Assembly (NCBI GenBank): GCA_963750535.1
Contig: CAVVRF010000025.1
Span: forward strand, 300,721-364,720
Source: JAKFWF01 sp963750535
GTDB taxonomy: Bacteria > Pseudomonadota > Alphaproteobacteria > Rhizobiales > Hyphomicrobiaceae
Direction of reading: 5' to 3'
Length of the DNA stretch: 64,000 nucleotides
Part shown: positions 1-8,492 of the stretch, piece by piece
Layout: each line of letters begins with the position of its first letter
How positions within the stretch are numbered: position 1 is the stretch's first letter
Notes under the pieces: model-generated
What the model saw: only the letters and a program-made list of their open reading frames with translations
What the model was told of the DNA's origin: nothing
Database searches by the model: none
Translations under genes and position numbers: made by a program

Positions 1-123
1 AAGACCGCGCCTGAGTTCGTCGCCTTGAAGCAACGACTGGTCGACGAGATACGCGTCGAAGCGCTAAAGGTTGCCGAGAGCGCGGTTCCCGTCGCAACTT
101 CCGGTGTTAAGACCATCGTCTGA
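1..123 (+). CDS. C-terminal fragment of an unidentified protein
   Basis: Frame 1 is open from the window edge to a TGA at 121-123 and encodes 40 residues. The reading is Lys/Glu/Val-rich, contains the stretch ALKQRLVDEIRVEALKVAES (probably helical) and ends in KTIV. The start and most of the gene lie outside the window, so no family can be named. A gene end here is plausible because the next gene starts about 70 bases downstream on the same strand. The call rests only on the open frame and its coding-like composition. Confidence 0.35.
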   Translation, partial: KTAPEFVALKQRLVDEIRVEALKVAESAVPVATSGVKTIV

Positions 124-193
124 CACACTGATTTCTGGACAGGCGACCCGACCTTGGTACTGTGGTGGAGTAGGCTTCACGAGGGCGTCGGTC

Positions 194-472
194 ATGAAAC
201 TGCTGCGAAAGCAGCTGAAGTCCCAGCTTCCGCCGGAAAACGGTGAACTGCTTCGTGTCCATTTGTGCGGCCTGCTGCGCGTCGAGACGCCCGACAGGCG
301 CGAGATCACGATCACCAGCGCCAAGGGTCGCGCCATCATCGCCTACCTTTGCCTGTCGCGGGACGGCAGGGCATCGCGGCGTGACATCGCCGAGCATCTA
401 TGGGTGGAGCGGGATCCGGTTCCGGAGAGCGACAGGACGCCGAGGACACCAACGCGAGCGAGCCGCGCCTGA
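194..472 (+). pseudogene. N-terminal winged-helix part of the BTAD regulator, in the preceding frame
   Basis: From the ATG at 194 this frame encodes a domain typical of the OmpR/PhoB-like winged helix of SARP/BTAD regulators: LRVHLCGLLRVE, then ITSAKGRAIIAYLCLS, then SRRDIAEHLW. Immediately after the LW the frame becomes nonsense and stops at 470-472. The continuation of the family pattern (TNLREELKKLRRALG) is in the frame of the next entry. The DNA-binding domain is therefore separated from the rest of the protein by a frame change near 403-430. The net change equals one missing base or two extra bases. It may be a sequencing error, a real mutation or, less likely, recoding. Confidence 0.6.
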
Positions 473-2328
473 CGAATCTGCGGGAAGAGCTGAAAAAGCT
501 GCGCAGGGCGTTGGGCCCGCACGCGCAGCAAGTCCTGCAGGCCGACCGCGAGACGATCCGGATCGACCTTGGCCGCGTCTGGACGGATACCCGGGACATG
601 CTGCTGGCTATTCTGGACGGCAGCGCGCCGCCGCCGGTCGCCGGCGTGGAGAGCGACCGGCTGCTGGCCGGTTTCAAGCCGTTGACAAACAGGTTCCGCG
701 ATTGGCTCGACGGCCAGCGCGATGAATTCGCGATCGCCAAGGGACGAGCGTTCGCCCAGCGCGCTGCCCAGGTCACCGAGCAGCAGCTGCCGATCCATCT
801 GCAAATTGCCGAGCATCGAAAGCTGTTCGACTTCGATCCGACCGACGAGGAGAACTGCCGGAAGCTGTTGAAGCTGCTGATGCGGGCGGGATCGTACTCG
901 ACCGCGGCGCAGGTTTACCGGCGTTGCAAGGAGATGGTCGGCATCCGCATGAAGGCCCTGCCGGAGATCGCCACCAGCGAGCTCTACCGGGCCATCGAGC
1001 AGCGCCTGCTGGGACAGGTGGCGCCGCCGCAGGACCAGGGCGCGAAACGGCAGCTGATCCAGCACGACAAAGCCGACACGGTTTACGCGCCGCGCGTCTC
1101 GACGCTGCCGCAGCGACCCGACGATGGCATCAAGGTCGGAATCCGGCCGATCCTGAACCTGACCGGCGATACGATGCTCGATGCCGCGGCCGTGTCGATC
1201 TTCGACGAGTTGCTGACCGACCTGCCGATGCTGCTTCGGCCGTTCTCGGTGGTCGAGCTGCCGCCTGCGGACGAGCCGCTGACCCCGGCCGAGGCGCGCT
1301 GCCGATATGTCATCGAGGTCGTCATGAAGGGCGGCACTCGCGCGTTGGACGGCCAGTTGCGCCTCAACCTGCAGATCACCCACCGGAGCAGCGCCCGGGT
1401 GGCGCGGGGCAACCGGGCAAGTCACGACGCCAAGGCAGCGCTCGGAGATTCGCGGGCGCTGTCCAATCGCCTCGCCTCCAAGATCTACCTCGCGCTCGTC
1501 ACCGAGCAGAGCGAGCAGCTGGCAAGCCTTCCGCACGAGACGCTGAGCGACGCCGAGCTGGTGGTGCTCGGCATCTCCAAGCTGCGGCGCAGCAACACGC
1601 TGGAGAACATGCTGGCGGCGCGCGCCTTTCTCGAGGCTGTATTGGCGCGCAATGCCTGCAACGTCGACGCGCTGACCGGTCTCGCGCACATCTATCACCG
1701 CCTGGCCTCGCAACCCTGGGCCAGCGAGACGCCGGGGCTGTCGCTGCGCAAGGGGCGCACCTACATCGACGCCGCGCTCGAGACCGATCCTCTGCACGCG
1801 CAGGCGACCTACGTTTCGGCCATGCTGAGCTCGATGGAAGGGGAGCCCGGGCGTGCCGCGCTGGCGTTCGACCGGCTGCTCGACATGACGGCTTCCCTGC
1901 CGGCACTCGGCTATCGGGGCTACAACAACATATTCATGAACAAGCCGAAGAGCGGTCGCGAGGACATCAAGCGCGGTCTGCGCGGCCTGCAGGACGATCC
2001 GAGCCTGCCGATCTGGCATCTGTTCGAAGGCATCGCCGAGTTTCACTGCGGCAATCTCGACGGGGCGATCACGGCCCTGTCCAACTCGATCAACATCGAT
2101 CCGCGCTACGGCAGCGCCCGGCTGTGGATCGCCGGCAGCCAGTATCTCGGCGGCCGTCGCAACGAGGCCAAGGCGCACATGGAGACGTTCCGGGCCCGCC
2201 ATCCCGCCTATACGCTATCCGAATTCGAGGCGACATGGGGCGCCTCGCGCACCCACGATACGGAATACCTTTCCAGGAACCGGGTCGTGGCCGATGCCCT
2301 GATCGCGCTCGACCTGCCGCGGGGATAA
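400..2328 (+). CDS. BTAD/TPR-type SARP-like transcriptional regulator, main part (frameshifted from its DNA-binding domain)
   Basis: 642 residues from the ATG at 400, but the true protein probably begins at 194 in another frame. Residues about 20-220 match a bacterial transcriptional activator domain: NLREELKKLRRAL, then helical repeats including EHRKLFDFDPTDEENCRKLLKLLMRAG and AAQVYRRCKEMVG. The middle (about 240-340, GIRPILNLTGD onward) resembles the TolB/FlgO-like module found in adenylate-cyclase-type TPR regulators. The C-terminal half has TPR-like helices such as ALTGLAHIYHRLA and GNLDGAITALSNSINIDPRYGSA. Proteins of this build are cytoplasmic regulators, and their ligand is unknown here. 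As written this ORF lacks a DNA-binding domain. Confidence 0.7.
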   Translation: MGGAGSGSGERQDAEDTNASEPRLTNLREELKKLRRALGPHAQQVLQADRETIRIDLGRVWTDTRDMLLAILDGSAPPPVAGVESDRLLAGFKPLTNRFRDWLDGQRDEFAIAKGRAFAQRAAQVTEQQLPIHLQIAEHRKLFDFDPTDEENCRKLLKLLMRAGSYSTAAQVYRRCKEMVGIRMKALPEIATSELYRAIEQRLLGQVAPPQDQGAKRQLIQHDKADTVYAPRVSTLPQRPDDGIKVGIRPILNLTGDTMLDAAAVSIFDELLTDLPMLLRPFSVVELPPADEPLTPAEARCRYVIEVVMKGGTRALDGQLRLNLQITHRSSARVARGNRASHDAKAALGDSRALSNRLASKIYLALVTEQSEQLASLPHETLSDAELVVLGISKLRRSNTLENMLAARAFLEAVLARNACNVDALTGLAHIYHRLASQPWASETPGLSLRKGRTYIDAALETDPLHAQATYVSAMLSSMEGEPGRAALAFDRLLDMTASLPALGYRGYNNIFMNKPKSGREDIKRGLRGLQDDPSLPIWHLFEGIAEFHCGNLDGAITALSNSINIDPRYGSARLWIAGSQYLGGRRNEAKAHMETFRARHPAYTLSEFEATWGASRTHDTEYLSRNRVVADALIALDLPRG

Positions 2329-2406
2329 TTCGGGTCTTCTCAGCACCGGTGCTCGTCGTATATGCGTTGCTGTGACTTGGCGGTTGGCAAGAGCTGGAAT
2401 TGATCA

Positions 2407-3387
2407 ATGAATGCAGGACTCGGCGGTGGATTGGTTACGGTGTTCGGCGGGTCGGGCTTCCTTGGCCGGCACACCGTCCGGGCGCTGGCGCGCGCAGGCT
2501 GGCGGGTCCGAGTGGCGGTTCGCAGGCCCGATCTGGCCGGACACCTGCAGCCGATGGGTGTGGTCGGGCAAATCCACGCCGTGCAGGCGAACCTGCGCTA
2601 TCCGGCTTCCGTTGCCGCCGCCTGCGCCGGGGCCGATGTCGTCGTCAATCTGGTCGGCGTCCTGGCACCATCCGGCAAGCAGAGCTTCGATGCGGTGCAT
2701 GCCGCCGGCGCGCGCGCGGTCGCGAAGGCGGCGCGCGAGGCTGGCGTGCGGCGCCTGATCCACGTATCCGCCATCGGCGCCGACCGCAAGTCGGCGTCGG
2801 CCTATGCGCGCTCCAAGGCAGCCGGCGAGGCCGGAGTGCTGGAAGAATTTCCGGACGCACTCATCCTGCGCCCCTCGCTCGTGTTCGGACCGGAAGACGA
2901 TCTCTTCAACCGGTTCGCCGGCATGGCGCGGATATCGCCGCTCTTGCCGCTGATCGGCGGCGGCAAGACCAGGTTCCAGCCGGTTTTCGTTGGTGACGTT
3001 GCCGCCGCCATCGCAAATGCCGCGGCCGGAGCAGGCAAGGCCGGGCAGATCTACGAGCTCGGCGGCCCCGAGGTGCTGAGCATGCGGCAGATCATGGACA
3101 AGGTGCTGGCCTGGAGCGATCGCGAGCGCGGCTATGTGCGACTGCCGTACTGGGCGGCGAAGCTCCTCGGCCTGCTGACCGTCCCGCTGCCAAATGCCAT
3201 GCGCCCGATCACGGTCGACCAGGTACGGCTGCTGGCGAGCGACAATCTCGTCGGCGATGCAGCGAAGGGCGAAGGCAGGACGCTCGCTGGGTTGGGAGTT
3301 TCGGCGCCACACGCGGCCGGATCGGTCGTGCCGAGCTACCTCGAGCGCTATCGGCCACGCGGCCAGTATTCGCACTACCGCGGCTGA
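2407..3387 (+). CDS. Complex I NDUFA9-subunit-like NAD(P)-binding protein
   Basis: 326 residues, an atypical short-chain dehydrogenase. The N-terminus has the Rossmann signature VFGGSGFLGRHTVRALARAG (residues about 12-31), followed by NLVGVL and the SAYARSKAAGE segment in which the usual Tyr-x3-Lys is recognisable (YARSK). The order of motifs, LILRPSLVFGPEDDLFNRFA and FQPVFVGDVAAAI, is characteristic of the NDUFA9/39-kDa family. That family binds NADPH and is associated with respiratory complex I or with isoprenoid/quinone metabolism in alphaproteobacteria. The gene stands alone, 78 bases after the regulator. The exact bacterial role is inferred from the family only. Confidence 0.85.
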   Translation: MNAGLGGGLVTVFGGSGFLGRHTVRALARAGWRVRVAVRRPDLAGHLQPMGVVGQIHAVQANLRYPASVAAACAGADVVVNLVGVLAPSGKQSFDAVHAAGARAVAKAAREAGVRRLIHVSAIGADRKSASAYARSKAAGEAGVLEEFPDALILRPSLVFGPEDDLFNRFAGMARISPLLPLIGGGKTRFQPVFVGDVAAAIANAAAGAGKAGQIYELGGPEVLSMRQIMDKVLAWSDRERGYVRLPYWAAKLLGLLTVPLPNAMRPITVDQVRLLASDNLVGDAAKGEGRTLAGLGVSAPHAAGSVVPSYLERYRPRGQYSHYRG

Positions 3388-3438
3388 GCGGAGCGACCGC
3401 GCCGCGGCGCCTCGTTTGGCAACCGGGTCGCACAATTG

Positions 3439-3465
3439 AAAACGCCCCGGCACGCAGCCAGGGCG
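3439..3465 (-). terminator. Intrinsic terminator downstream of the DUF1150 gene
   Basis: Read on the minus strand, CGCCCTGGC and GCCGGGGCG form a nine-pair stem (one T-G wobble) around the loop TGCGT and are followed by TTTT. It lies 39 bases past the stop of the DUF1150 gene and would end the hsp20-DUF1150 transcript. Confidence 0.65.
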
Positions 3466-3503
3466 CTCAAATCGCGACCGTCTTCAATCGGATCGTCGTA
3501 GTC

Positions 3504-3800
3504 TCAGTGCAGGCTCGCGACGTGCAGCTTGTCTCCCATCGCGTGACCGATGGCGGCCTGGCGACTGTCGGTCAAGGCGAGAGGCGTACCGTCGGCGGCA
3601 TGCAGCGCATAGAGGCTGATGCCCTTCGGCAGTCCTTTCACAGCGGGATAGATTCGGTTGGCTTCATCGGAGGTCAGCGTCTTGATGTAGGCAACCTCGC
3701 CGCCGCCGAGCTTGGCCAGCTCGCCGAGCGAAATGCGCGGAGCCAGGACCTTGGAGCCCCTAGCGCGCCTTGGCGCCCTTACGCGCTTCTGCTCTACCAT
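3504..3800 (-). CDS. DUF1150 family protein
   Basis: 98 residues when started at the ATG at 3800, which has GGAGG eight bases upstream; an open extension to 3920 lacks family resemblance. The body GGGEVAYIKTLTSDEANRIY, followed by a conserved segment ending in LPKGISLYAL and the C-terminal IGHAMGDKLHVASLH, is the DUF1150 signature. The function of DUF1150 is unknown. In alphaproteobacteria such genes often sit directly after small heat-shock protein genes, as here (126 bases after the hsp20 stop), so a heat-shock-linked role is inferred. It ends at a clear intrinsic terminator. Confidence 0.85.
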   Translation of the reverse strand: MVEQKRVRAPRRARGSKVLAPRISLGELAKLGGGEVAYIKTLTSDEANRIYPAVKGLPKGISLYALHAADGTPLALTDSRQAAIGHAMGDKLHVASLH

Positions 3801-3925
3801 GACGGATACCTCCATTTCAGAGTTCCAGCACGTCATGCTTGACATCATCATGATCGCAAGTTGCGACCAAACGAAGTCAACAGCATGGTCGTTTGATTCG
3901 TTGTCGTTGGCTACCCACACCGCGC

Positions 3926-4363
3926 CTAGATTTTCGGCGGGGTCTGCCTGATATCTATACGCTTGGTGTGGCGCTCAGGTTCATGGCGGACCAGATCCAC
4001 CGTCAGCAGTCCGTTGTCCAAGTCCGCCTGTCGCACCTCGATTCCATCGGCCAATACGAAGGTTTTCTGGAATTGGCGCGCGGCGATTCCGCGGTAGAGA
4101 TAGTCGCGTGACTTGTCGTCCTGCTGTCGCCCGCGGATCATGAGCTGGTTGTCCTCGAGCGTAATTTCCAGTTGGTCGCGTGTGAAACCTGCAACTGCCA
4201 GCGTGATGCGAAGCAGCTCCCGCTGCTCGTCCGTGCGCGCTACGCGCTCGATATTGTAGGGAGGGTAGCCGTCGGTCGCCGATTTCCCGGCCCGGTCGAT
4301 CAACCGCTCGATCTCCTCGAAGCCCAGCATCATCGGGCTCGAAAGCAATGAAATCCGCGACAT
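3926..4363 (-). CDS. Hsp20/IbpA-family small heat-shock protein
   Basis: 145 residues from the ATG at 4363, preceded by GGAAGGG at good spacing; the longer open frame to 4510 is rejected because it runs through the promoter. The alpha-crystallin domain occupies about residues 35-135, with PPYNIERVARTD, LLRITLAVAGF, LEITLEDNQLMIRGRQ and the IAARQFQKTFVLADGIEV segment. These proteins are ATP-independent holdases that bind unfolding proteins in the cytoplasm as large oligomers. The length is normal for IbpA-type proteins. It heads a two-gene unit with DUF1150 and is preceded by an RpoH-like promoter. Confidence 0.92.
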   Translation of the reverse strand: MSRISLLSSPMMLGFEEIERLIDRAGKSATDGYPPYNIERVARTDEQRELLRITLAVAGFTRDQLEITLEDNQLMIRGRQQDDKSRDYLYRGIAARQFQKTFVLADGIEVRQADLDNGLLTVDLVRHEPERHTKRIDIRQTPPKI

Positions 4364-4473
4364 TTGTGGCCCTTCCGACAAGCGACCGTATTCGAATCGG
4401 CAGATGGACCCCTTCCGGGCATCCCCCGCCGGCCGGCCCCGAGATGGGCACCGACCGATAGTTTCGATCAACA

Positions 4474-4501
4474 ATATGGGCCGGACCGCATCCGTTTCAA
4501 G
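4474..4501 (-). promoter_or_regulatory. RpoH (sigma-32) type promoter of hsp20
   Basis: On the minus strand CTTGAAA (4501-4495) and CCCATAT (4480-4474) are separated by 14 bases. This is a near-perfect match to the sigma-32 consensus CTTGAAA-N13-15-CCCATnT. It lies 110 bases upstream of the chosen hsp20 ATG and supports heat-shock induction. No convincing ROSE-type anti-Shine-Dalgarno pairing was seen in the roughly 100-base leader. Confidence 0.75.
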
Positions 4502-4581
4502 ACCGTGCAACTTCTTGACCTTTGACGTCGATCACGCTCTGAACGGGCCCACCCCTCCCCTGGTTTCCAATCGAGCCACCA

Positions 4582-5313
4582 GTGCCCCACGAACACCTGC
4601 TGATCCTCGCCGGCGCCCTGCTGGGCGGCTTCGTCAATGGCCTGTCGGGCTTCGGCATGACCCTCGTGGCGCTGCCGTTCTGGGTATATGCCGTGCCGCC
4701 GGTGGTCGCGGCCCAGCTTGGCGCCGCGGGAGGCGTGATCGGCCATTTGCAGACATTGCCCGCGATCTGGCCACTGATCAGTCGGGAAGCGATCGGCCGC
4801 TACATCGTCGCCGGACTGCTGGGAGTGCCGATCGGCACCGCGTTATTGCCGTTTGTCGATCCAAGGATGTTCAAGCTCGGTGTCGGATTCATCCTGGTGA
4901 CGTTCTGCCTGTTCCATCTGTTCGGCCGGGAGCACCTGCGGAGCGACCGCGGTGGCGCACCGGCAGACGCCGTGGTCGGCTTTCTCGGCGGCTTCCTCGG
5001 TGGCCTTGCCGGCATCTCGGGAGCGTTGCCGACGATGTGGGCGTCGGTTCGCGGCCTCGGCAAGGAGGGGAAGCGGGTGCTGTTCCAGTCGTTCAACACG
5101 ACCATGCTGACAGCAATGCTATGCGCGTCCGCCGTGCAAGGACTGCTGACATGGGAGCTCGGCCGCGCACTCCTGATATCGCTGCCCGGCTCCATCCTCG
5201 GCGCGCAATTCGGCCATTGGGCCTATCGTCGTCTCGACGACCACCACTACGACCGCATCGTTCTTGCCCTGCTGCTGCTGTCCGGGATCGGCCTGCTATG
5301 GGCCAATCGGTAG
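4582..5313 (+). CDS. TauE/SafE family sulfite/anion exporter-like permease
   Basis: 243 residues from a GTG start. It is an integral membrane protein with the two-repeat TauE/SafE architecture: the first repeat carries GGFVNGLSGFGMTLVALPF near the N-terminus, the second GFLGGFLGGLAGISGALPTM at about residues 133-152. About seven to eight hydrophobic segments are visible. Family members are linked to export or uptake of sulfite, sulfoacetate or related anions, but no sulfur gene adjoins this copy, so the substrate is open. It is divergent from hsp20 and followed after 83 bases by a secreted protein. Confidence 0.85.
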   Translation: MPHEHLLILAGALLGGFVNGLSGFGMTLVALPFWVYAVPPVVAAQLGAAGGVIGHLQTLPAIWPLISREAIGRYIVAGLLGVPIGTALLPFVDPRMFKLGVGFILVTFCLFHLFGREHLRSDRGGAPADAVVGFLGGFLGGLAGISGALPTMWASVRGLGKEGKRVLFQSFNTTMLTAMLCASAVQGLLTWELGRALLISLPGSILGAQFGHWAYRRLDDHHYDRIVLALLLLSGIGLLWANR

Positions 5314-5396
5314 CCCTTGGGCGTTCCGTCACAATCCCGCACCGTTCGCCTGCGATAGGCGGTCCGTCAGCCACCCATGAGGAGCCTCCGCAGCCG

Positions 5397-6065
5397 ATGC
5401 CGCACTTGATGAAATCCGCCACTTTGGCGACCGCCGCGATGATGGCGGTGCTGATCGCCGGCCCGCACGCCTACGCGCAGGAAAAGAAAGCCGAGGGCAC
5501 CTCGATTCCGGTGGAAGAGCTGACACCCGAGGAAAAGGCCGAGCGCGAGGGGCGCAAGGAGTGCAAGGTTGCGATCTGCGCCATATTCCACAATCGCAAG
5601 GCCGAGGGGCCGGATGTCTCCTGCAACGTCCTGAAGTCGTGGCGCAAGGAGCAGCTCGACAAGATGGTCGGCAAGGCCAAGGTGTCCTGGCCGTGGGGCC
5701 GAGTGAAATGTGTCGTCGACGTGAAACTGAAGCGCGGCGATCTGATCAAGGCGATGACCGAGCCCAAGTTCGACGCCGCGTTCGGCAAGCACGAGGTCAA
5801 GTGCGAGGTCGAGCGCGACAAGGAAGCGAAGGCTGACATCAATTTCGATTTCAGCCCCAAGGTCACCTTCGAGAACGGCAAGGCCGTGAAGGCGCAGCTG
5901 AACTGGGGCAAGATCGACGCGCCGGCCCTCGTCAAGGGCGCGATGTGGACGGCGACGGCCTCCGACAACACCTTCAACGTGCTGCAGTCGACAGTGGTCG
6001 AGGACATCAACGACTTCGTCGACAAGAAATGCATGGAAGTAAAGGACGACTGGGCCGGCAAGTAG
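5397..6065 (+). CDS. Uncharacterised secreted protein
   Basis: 222 residues from the ATG at 5397, with GAGGAG 12 bases upstream. A much longer open frame upstream overlaps the TauE gene and is rejected. A signal peptide ends near AHAYA-QEKK. The mature part is rich in Lys, Glu and Val with several Cys (ECKVAIC, VSCNVLKSW, GRVKCVVDV, VKCEVERD, VDKKC) that could form disulfides in the periplasm. A beta-rich region follows (INFDFSPKVTFENGKAVKAQ). I do not recognise a family. Confidence 0.75.
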   Translation: MPHLMKSATLATAAMMAVLIAGPHAYAQEKKAEGTSIPVEELTPEEKAEREGRKECKVAICAIFHNRKAEGPDVSCNVLKSWRKEQLDKMVGKAKVSWPWGRVKCVVDVKLKRGDLIKAMTEPKFDAAFGKHEVKCEVERDKEAKADINFDFSPKVTFENGKAVKAQLNWGKIDAPALVKGAMWTATASDNTFNVLQSTVVEDINDFVDKKCMEVKDDWAGK

Positions 6066-6198
6066 CCGCCCAGGCATCCCATCCAGCTGCCGCACTGCTC
6101 GCCACGAGCCGACGAGGCGATTTCCGCCTCGCCGGCCCGAGATTGCCGACCTGCACGAGACATCAGCCCCCGCGCGCTGCATGCGGCGGCAGCGCTGC

Positions 6199-6660
6199 TC
6201 ATACGTCCTTGCGATATACGATGAAACCGGAGCGGTCGGCGACCGTGTCGTAAAGGCGCCTAGCGACGACGTTGGTCTCGTGCGTCTGCCAGTAGACGCG
6301 CGAGGCGCCCGCCATCCGGGCGCGATCGTAAACAGCCTCGATCAGCGCCTTGCCGACCCCATGCCCGCGGGCGCCCTCGGCCGTGAACAGGTCCTGAAGG
6401 TAGCAGGTCGGCGCCAGCATCGAAGTGTTGCGGTGGAATATGTAGTGAACGAGGCCAAGCAGCCGGCCATCGCGCTCGGCAACCAATGCGTGAACCGGCT
6501 CGCTGGTGTCGAAGAACCGGGCCCAGGTCGTCCGCGTCACCTCGTCCGACACCGCAGTCGGTCCAACGCGCTTGTAGAAGGCGTTGTATCCCTTCCACAA
6601 CTCGAGCCACGGCTCGAAATCAGCCGGTTCGACATCCCGAACGATGAAGCCGTCTGCCAT
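6199..6660 (-). CDS. GNAT family N-acetyltransferase
   Basis: 153 residues from the ATG at 6660, preceded by GGGGGAG. The fold pattern is clear: the N-terminal VRDVEPADFEPWLELWKGY, a central strand LLGLVHYIFHRN, then the acetyl-CoA loop motif ARGHGVGKALIEAVYDRA (about 96-113) and the C-terminal YWQTHETNVVARRLYDTVA. The motif A sequence R-x-x-G-x-G/A is present as RGHGVG. The length is standard. The substrate is unknown; the TCYLQDLFTAEGARG segment is typical of spermidine/amine-type GNATs. It starts 19 bases after the stop of the upstream GMC oxidoreductase, so the two are probably co-transcribed. Confidence 0.88.
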   Translation of the reverse strand: MADGFIVRDVEPADFEPWLELWKGYNAFYKRVGPTAVSDEVTRTTWARFFDTSEPVHALVAERDGRLLGLVHYIFHRNTSMLAPTCYLQDLFTAEGARGHGVGKALIEAVYDRARMAGASRVYWQTHETNVVARRLYDTVADRSGFIVYRKDV

Positions 6661-6679
6661 TTCTCCCCCCATGTCAGCC

Positions 6680-8317
6680 TCAACTTGCCAGTACGATCGG
6701 CTCCTCGGACGCCCGCCCGCGCACGAAATCGGAGGCACGGTCGGCGAGCGCCATGGTCGCGGCGTTCAGGTTCGCCGATAGCATCGTCGGCATGATCGAG
6801 GCGTCGATCACCCGCAGTCCGTCGAAGCCGCGTACACGGAGCTGGTCGTCGACGACGGCCAGCGGATCGGTCGCCGGCCCCATGCGGCAGGTGCCGGCCG
6901 GATGGAACGTGGAGGTGCCGCGCTGCTTGGCGGCGGCCAGCAGCTCGTCGTCGCTCTGCACGTGCGGACCGGGAAAATCCTCTCGCTCGTAGAACGGCAT
7001 GAGCGGCTTCGACGACAGCAGCTTGCGCGCGAGCTTCATGCCCGCCAGCAGCACCCGGCGGTCGCTCTCCTCGGCAAGATAGTTCGGCTGGATCATCGGC
7101 GCGTCGAACGGATTGGACGAGCGCAGCCGCACCCAACCGCGACTGTCGGGCCGCTGCTGCCAGGACGCGACTGTCATTCCCGGCTCGCGCTCCAGCTCAC
7201 CCTGCACGCCCTCGCGATAGCTCGCCGGCGTGAAGGTGATCTGCAGGTCCGAATTGGCGACAGCCGGATCGGAGCGGCAGAAGGCGTAGATCAGCGTCGG
7301 CACGAGACCGAGAATGCCCTTGCGCCGGAACATCCAGTCGATGATCTCGAACCCGAGCTTCAGCCCGCGCGCTCGCTCGTTGATGGTGTCGACGTTCTTG
7401 ACCCTGGCGACGAAGCGCGGCGCGTAGTGGTCGCGCAGGTTCTCGCCGACGCCTGGCACCGCCCGGCGCACCTCGATGCCATGCGACTTCAGCAGCTCCG
7501 CCGGCCCGATGCCGGACAACAGCAGCAGCTGCGGAGAATTGAACGTGCCGCCGGCGAGCATCACCTCGCGCCGCGCCCGCACCTCGTGCGCCGTGCCACG
7601 CGGTCCGCCGCGGTTGAAGCGCACGCCGACCGCCCGCCGCCCGTCGAACACGAGGCTGGTCGCATGCGCGTGAGTGCGCACCGACAGGTTCGGCCGCTTC
7701 ATCGCAGGGTGCAGGAACGCACGCGCGGCGCTCATTCGGCGACCGCGATAGATCGTTCGCTGCGTGTAGGACACCCCCTCCTGCGTGGTGCCGTTGTAGT
7801 CCGGGTTGCGCGGGATGCCCATCTGCACCGCGCCCTCGATGAACGCCTCGCACAACGGATGCCGCCATTCGTTGTCGGTGACGGTGAGCGCGCCATCGCG
7901 GCCGCGATAGGTGTCGTCGCCTTCGCCGATGCGCCGCTCCAGCCGACGGAAATAGGGCAGCAGGTCGGCATAGCCCCAGCCGCGGTTGCCCAACTGCGCC
8001 CAGGTATCGAAGTCCATCCGCTGGCCGCGGTTGTAAACGTTGCCGTTGATCGAGCTCGAGCCGCCGAGGGTCTTGCCGCGCGGCGCCAGGATGCTGCGGC
8101 CGCCGGTCCACTGGCTCGGCTCCATCGTGTAGAGCCAGTTCACGCTCGGATCGTAGAAAGTCTTGATGAAGCCGGCCGGAATATGGATGAAGGGGTTCCA
8201 GTCGGTGCCGCCGGCTTCCAGCACGAGGACGGTCGAGCCCGCATCCTCGCTCAACCGATTGGCCAGGACGCATCCGGCGGAGCCCGCGCCGACGATGATA
8301 TAGTCGAACGTTTCCAT
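6680..8317 (-). CDS. GMC family FAD-dependent oxidoreductase (choline/alcohol dehydrogenase-like)
   Basis: 545 residues. The N-terminal FAD-binding motif is FDYIIVGAGSAGCVLANRLSE (residues 4-24; GxGxxG present). The GMC signature LAPRGKTLGGSSSINGNVYNRG follows at about 78-99 and the second signature GGTFNSPQLLLLSGIGP at about 256-272. The C-terminal TSTFHPAGTCRMG contains the catalytic His of the family, and RVIDASIMPTMLSANLNAATM ends the FAD domain. GMC enzymes oxidise alcohols using FAD; this one has the length and motif spacing of choline dehydrogenase relatives. No betaine genes adjoin it, so the substrate is open. It is followed by the GNAT gene. Confidence 0.9.
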   Translation of the reverse strand: METFDYIIVGAGSAGCVLANRLSEDAGSTVLVLEAGGTDWNPFIHIPAGFIKTFYDPSVNWLYTMEPSQWTGGRSILAPRGKTLGGSSSINGNVYNRGQRMDFDTWAQLGNRGWGYADLLPYFRRLERRIGEGDDTYRGRDGALTVTDNEWRHPLCEAFIEGAVQMGIPRNPDYNGTTQEGVSYTQRTIYRGRRMSAARAFLHPAMKRPNLSVRTHAHATSLVFDGRRAVGVRFNRGGPRGTAHEVRARREVMLAGGTFNSPQLLLLSGIGPAELLKSHGIEVRRAVPGVGENLRDHYAPRFVARVKNVDTINERARGLKLGFEIIDWMFRRKGILGLVPTLIYAFCRSDPAVANSDLQITFTPASYREGVQGELEREPGMTVASWQQRPDSRGWVRLRSSNPFDAPMIQPNYLAEESDRRVLLAGMKLARKLLSSKPLMPFYEREDFPGPHVQSDDELLAAAKQRGTSTFHPAGTCRMGPATDPLAVVDDQLRVRGFDGLRVIDASIMPTMLSANLNAATMALADRASDFVRGRASEEPIVLAS

Positions 8318-8492
8318 GAACGTGCCGCGTCCTCCCGCAACTTCTTTGCGGCAGACTTATAATCGAGGCGATTGCGCCGGGGTCATGCAAATTAGCAGAG
8401 GCGACAAGCCATTGCCGCATCCGGCCGGCGCATCGTGCGCTACCGCTCGCATCCTTGGGACCGCATCAGAATGCCGGCCGCGATCCCGGGGT

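Noticed and set aside
4364..4467. ROSE-type RNA thermometer in the hsp20 leader
   Set aside because: No sequence complementary to the GGAAGGG Shine-Dalgarno was found in the leader; only the RpoH promoter is supported.
4404..6065. 553-residue frame over the TauE gene and the secreted protein
   Set aside because: Only the part from 5397 has coding character, beginning with a signal peptide; the rest overlaps the TauE gene in another frame.
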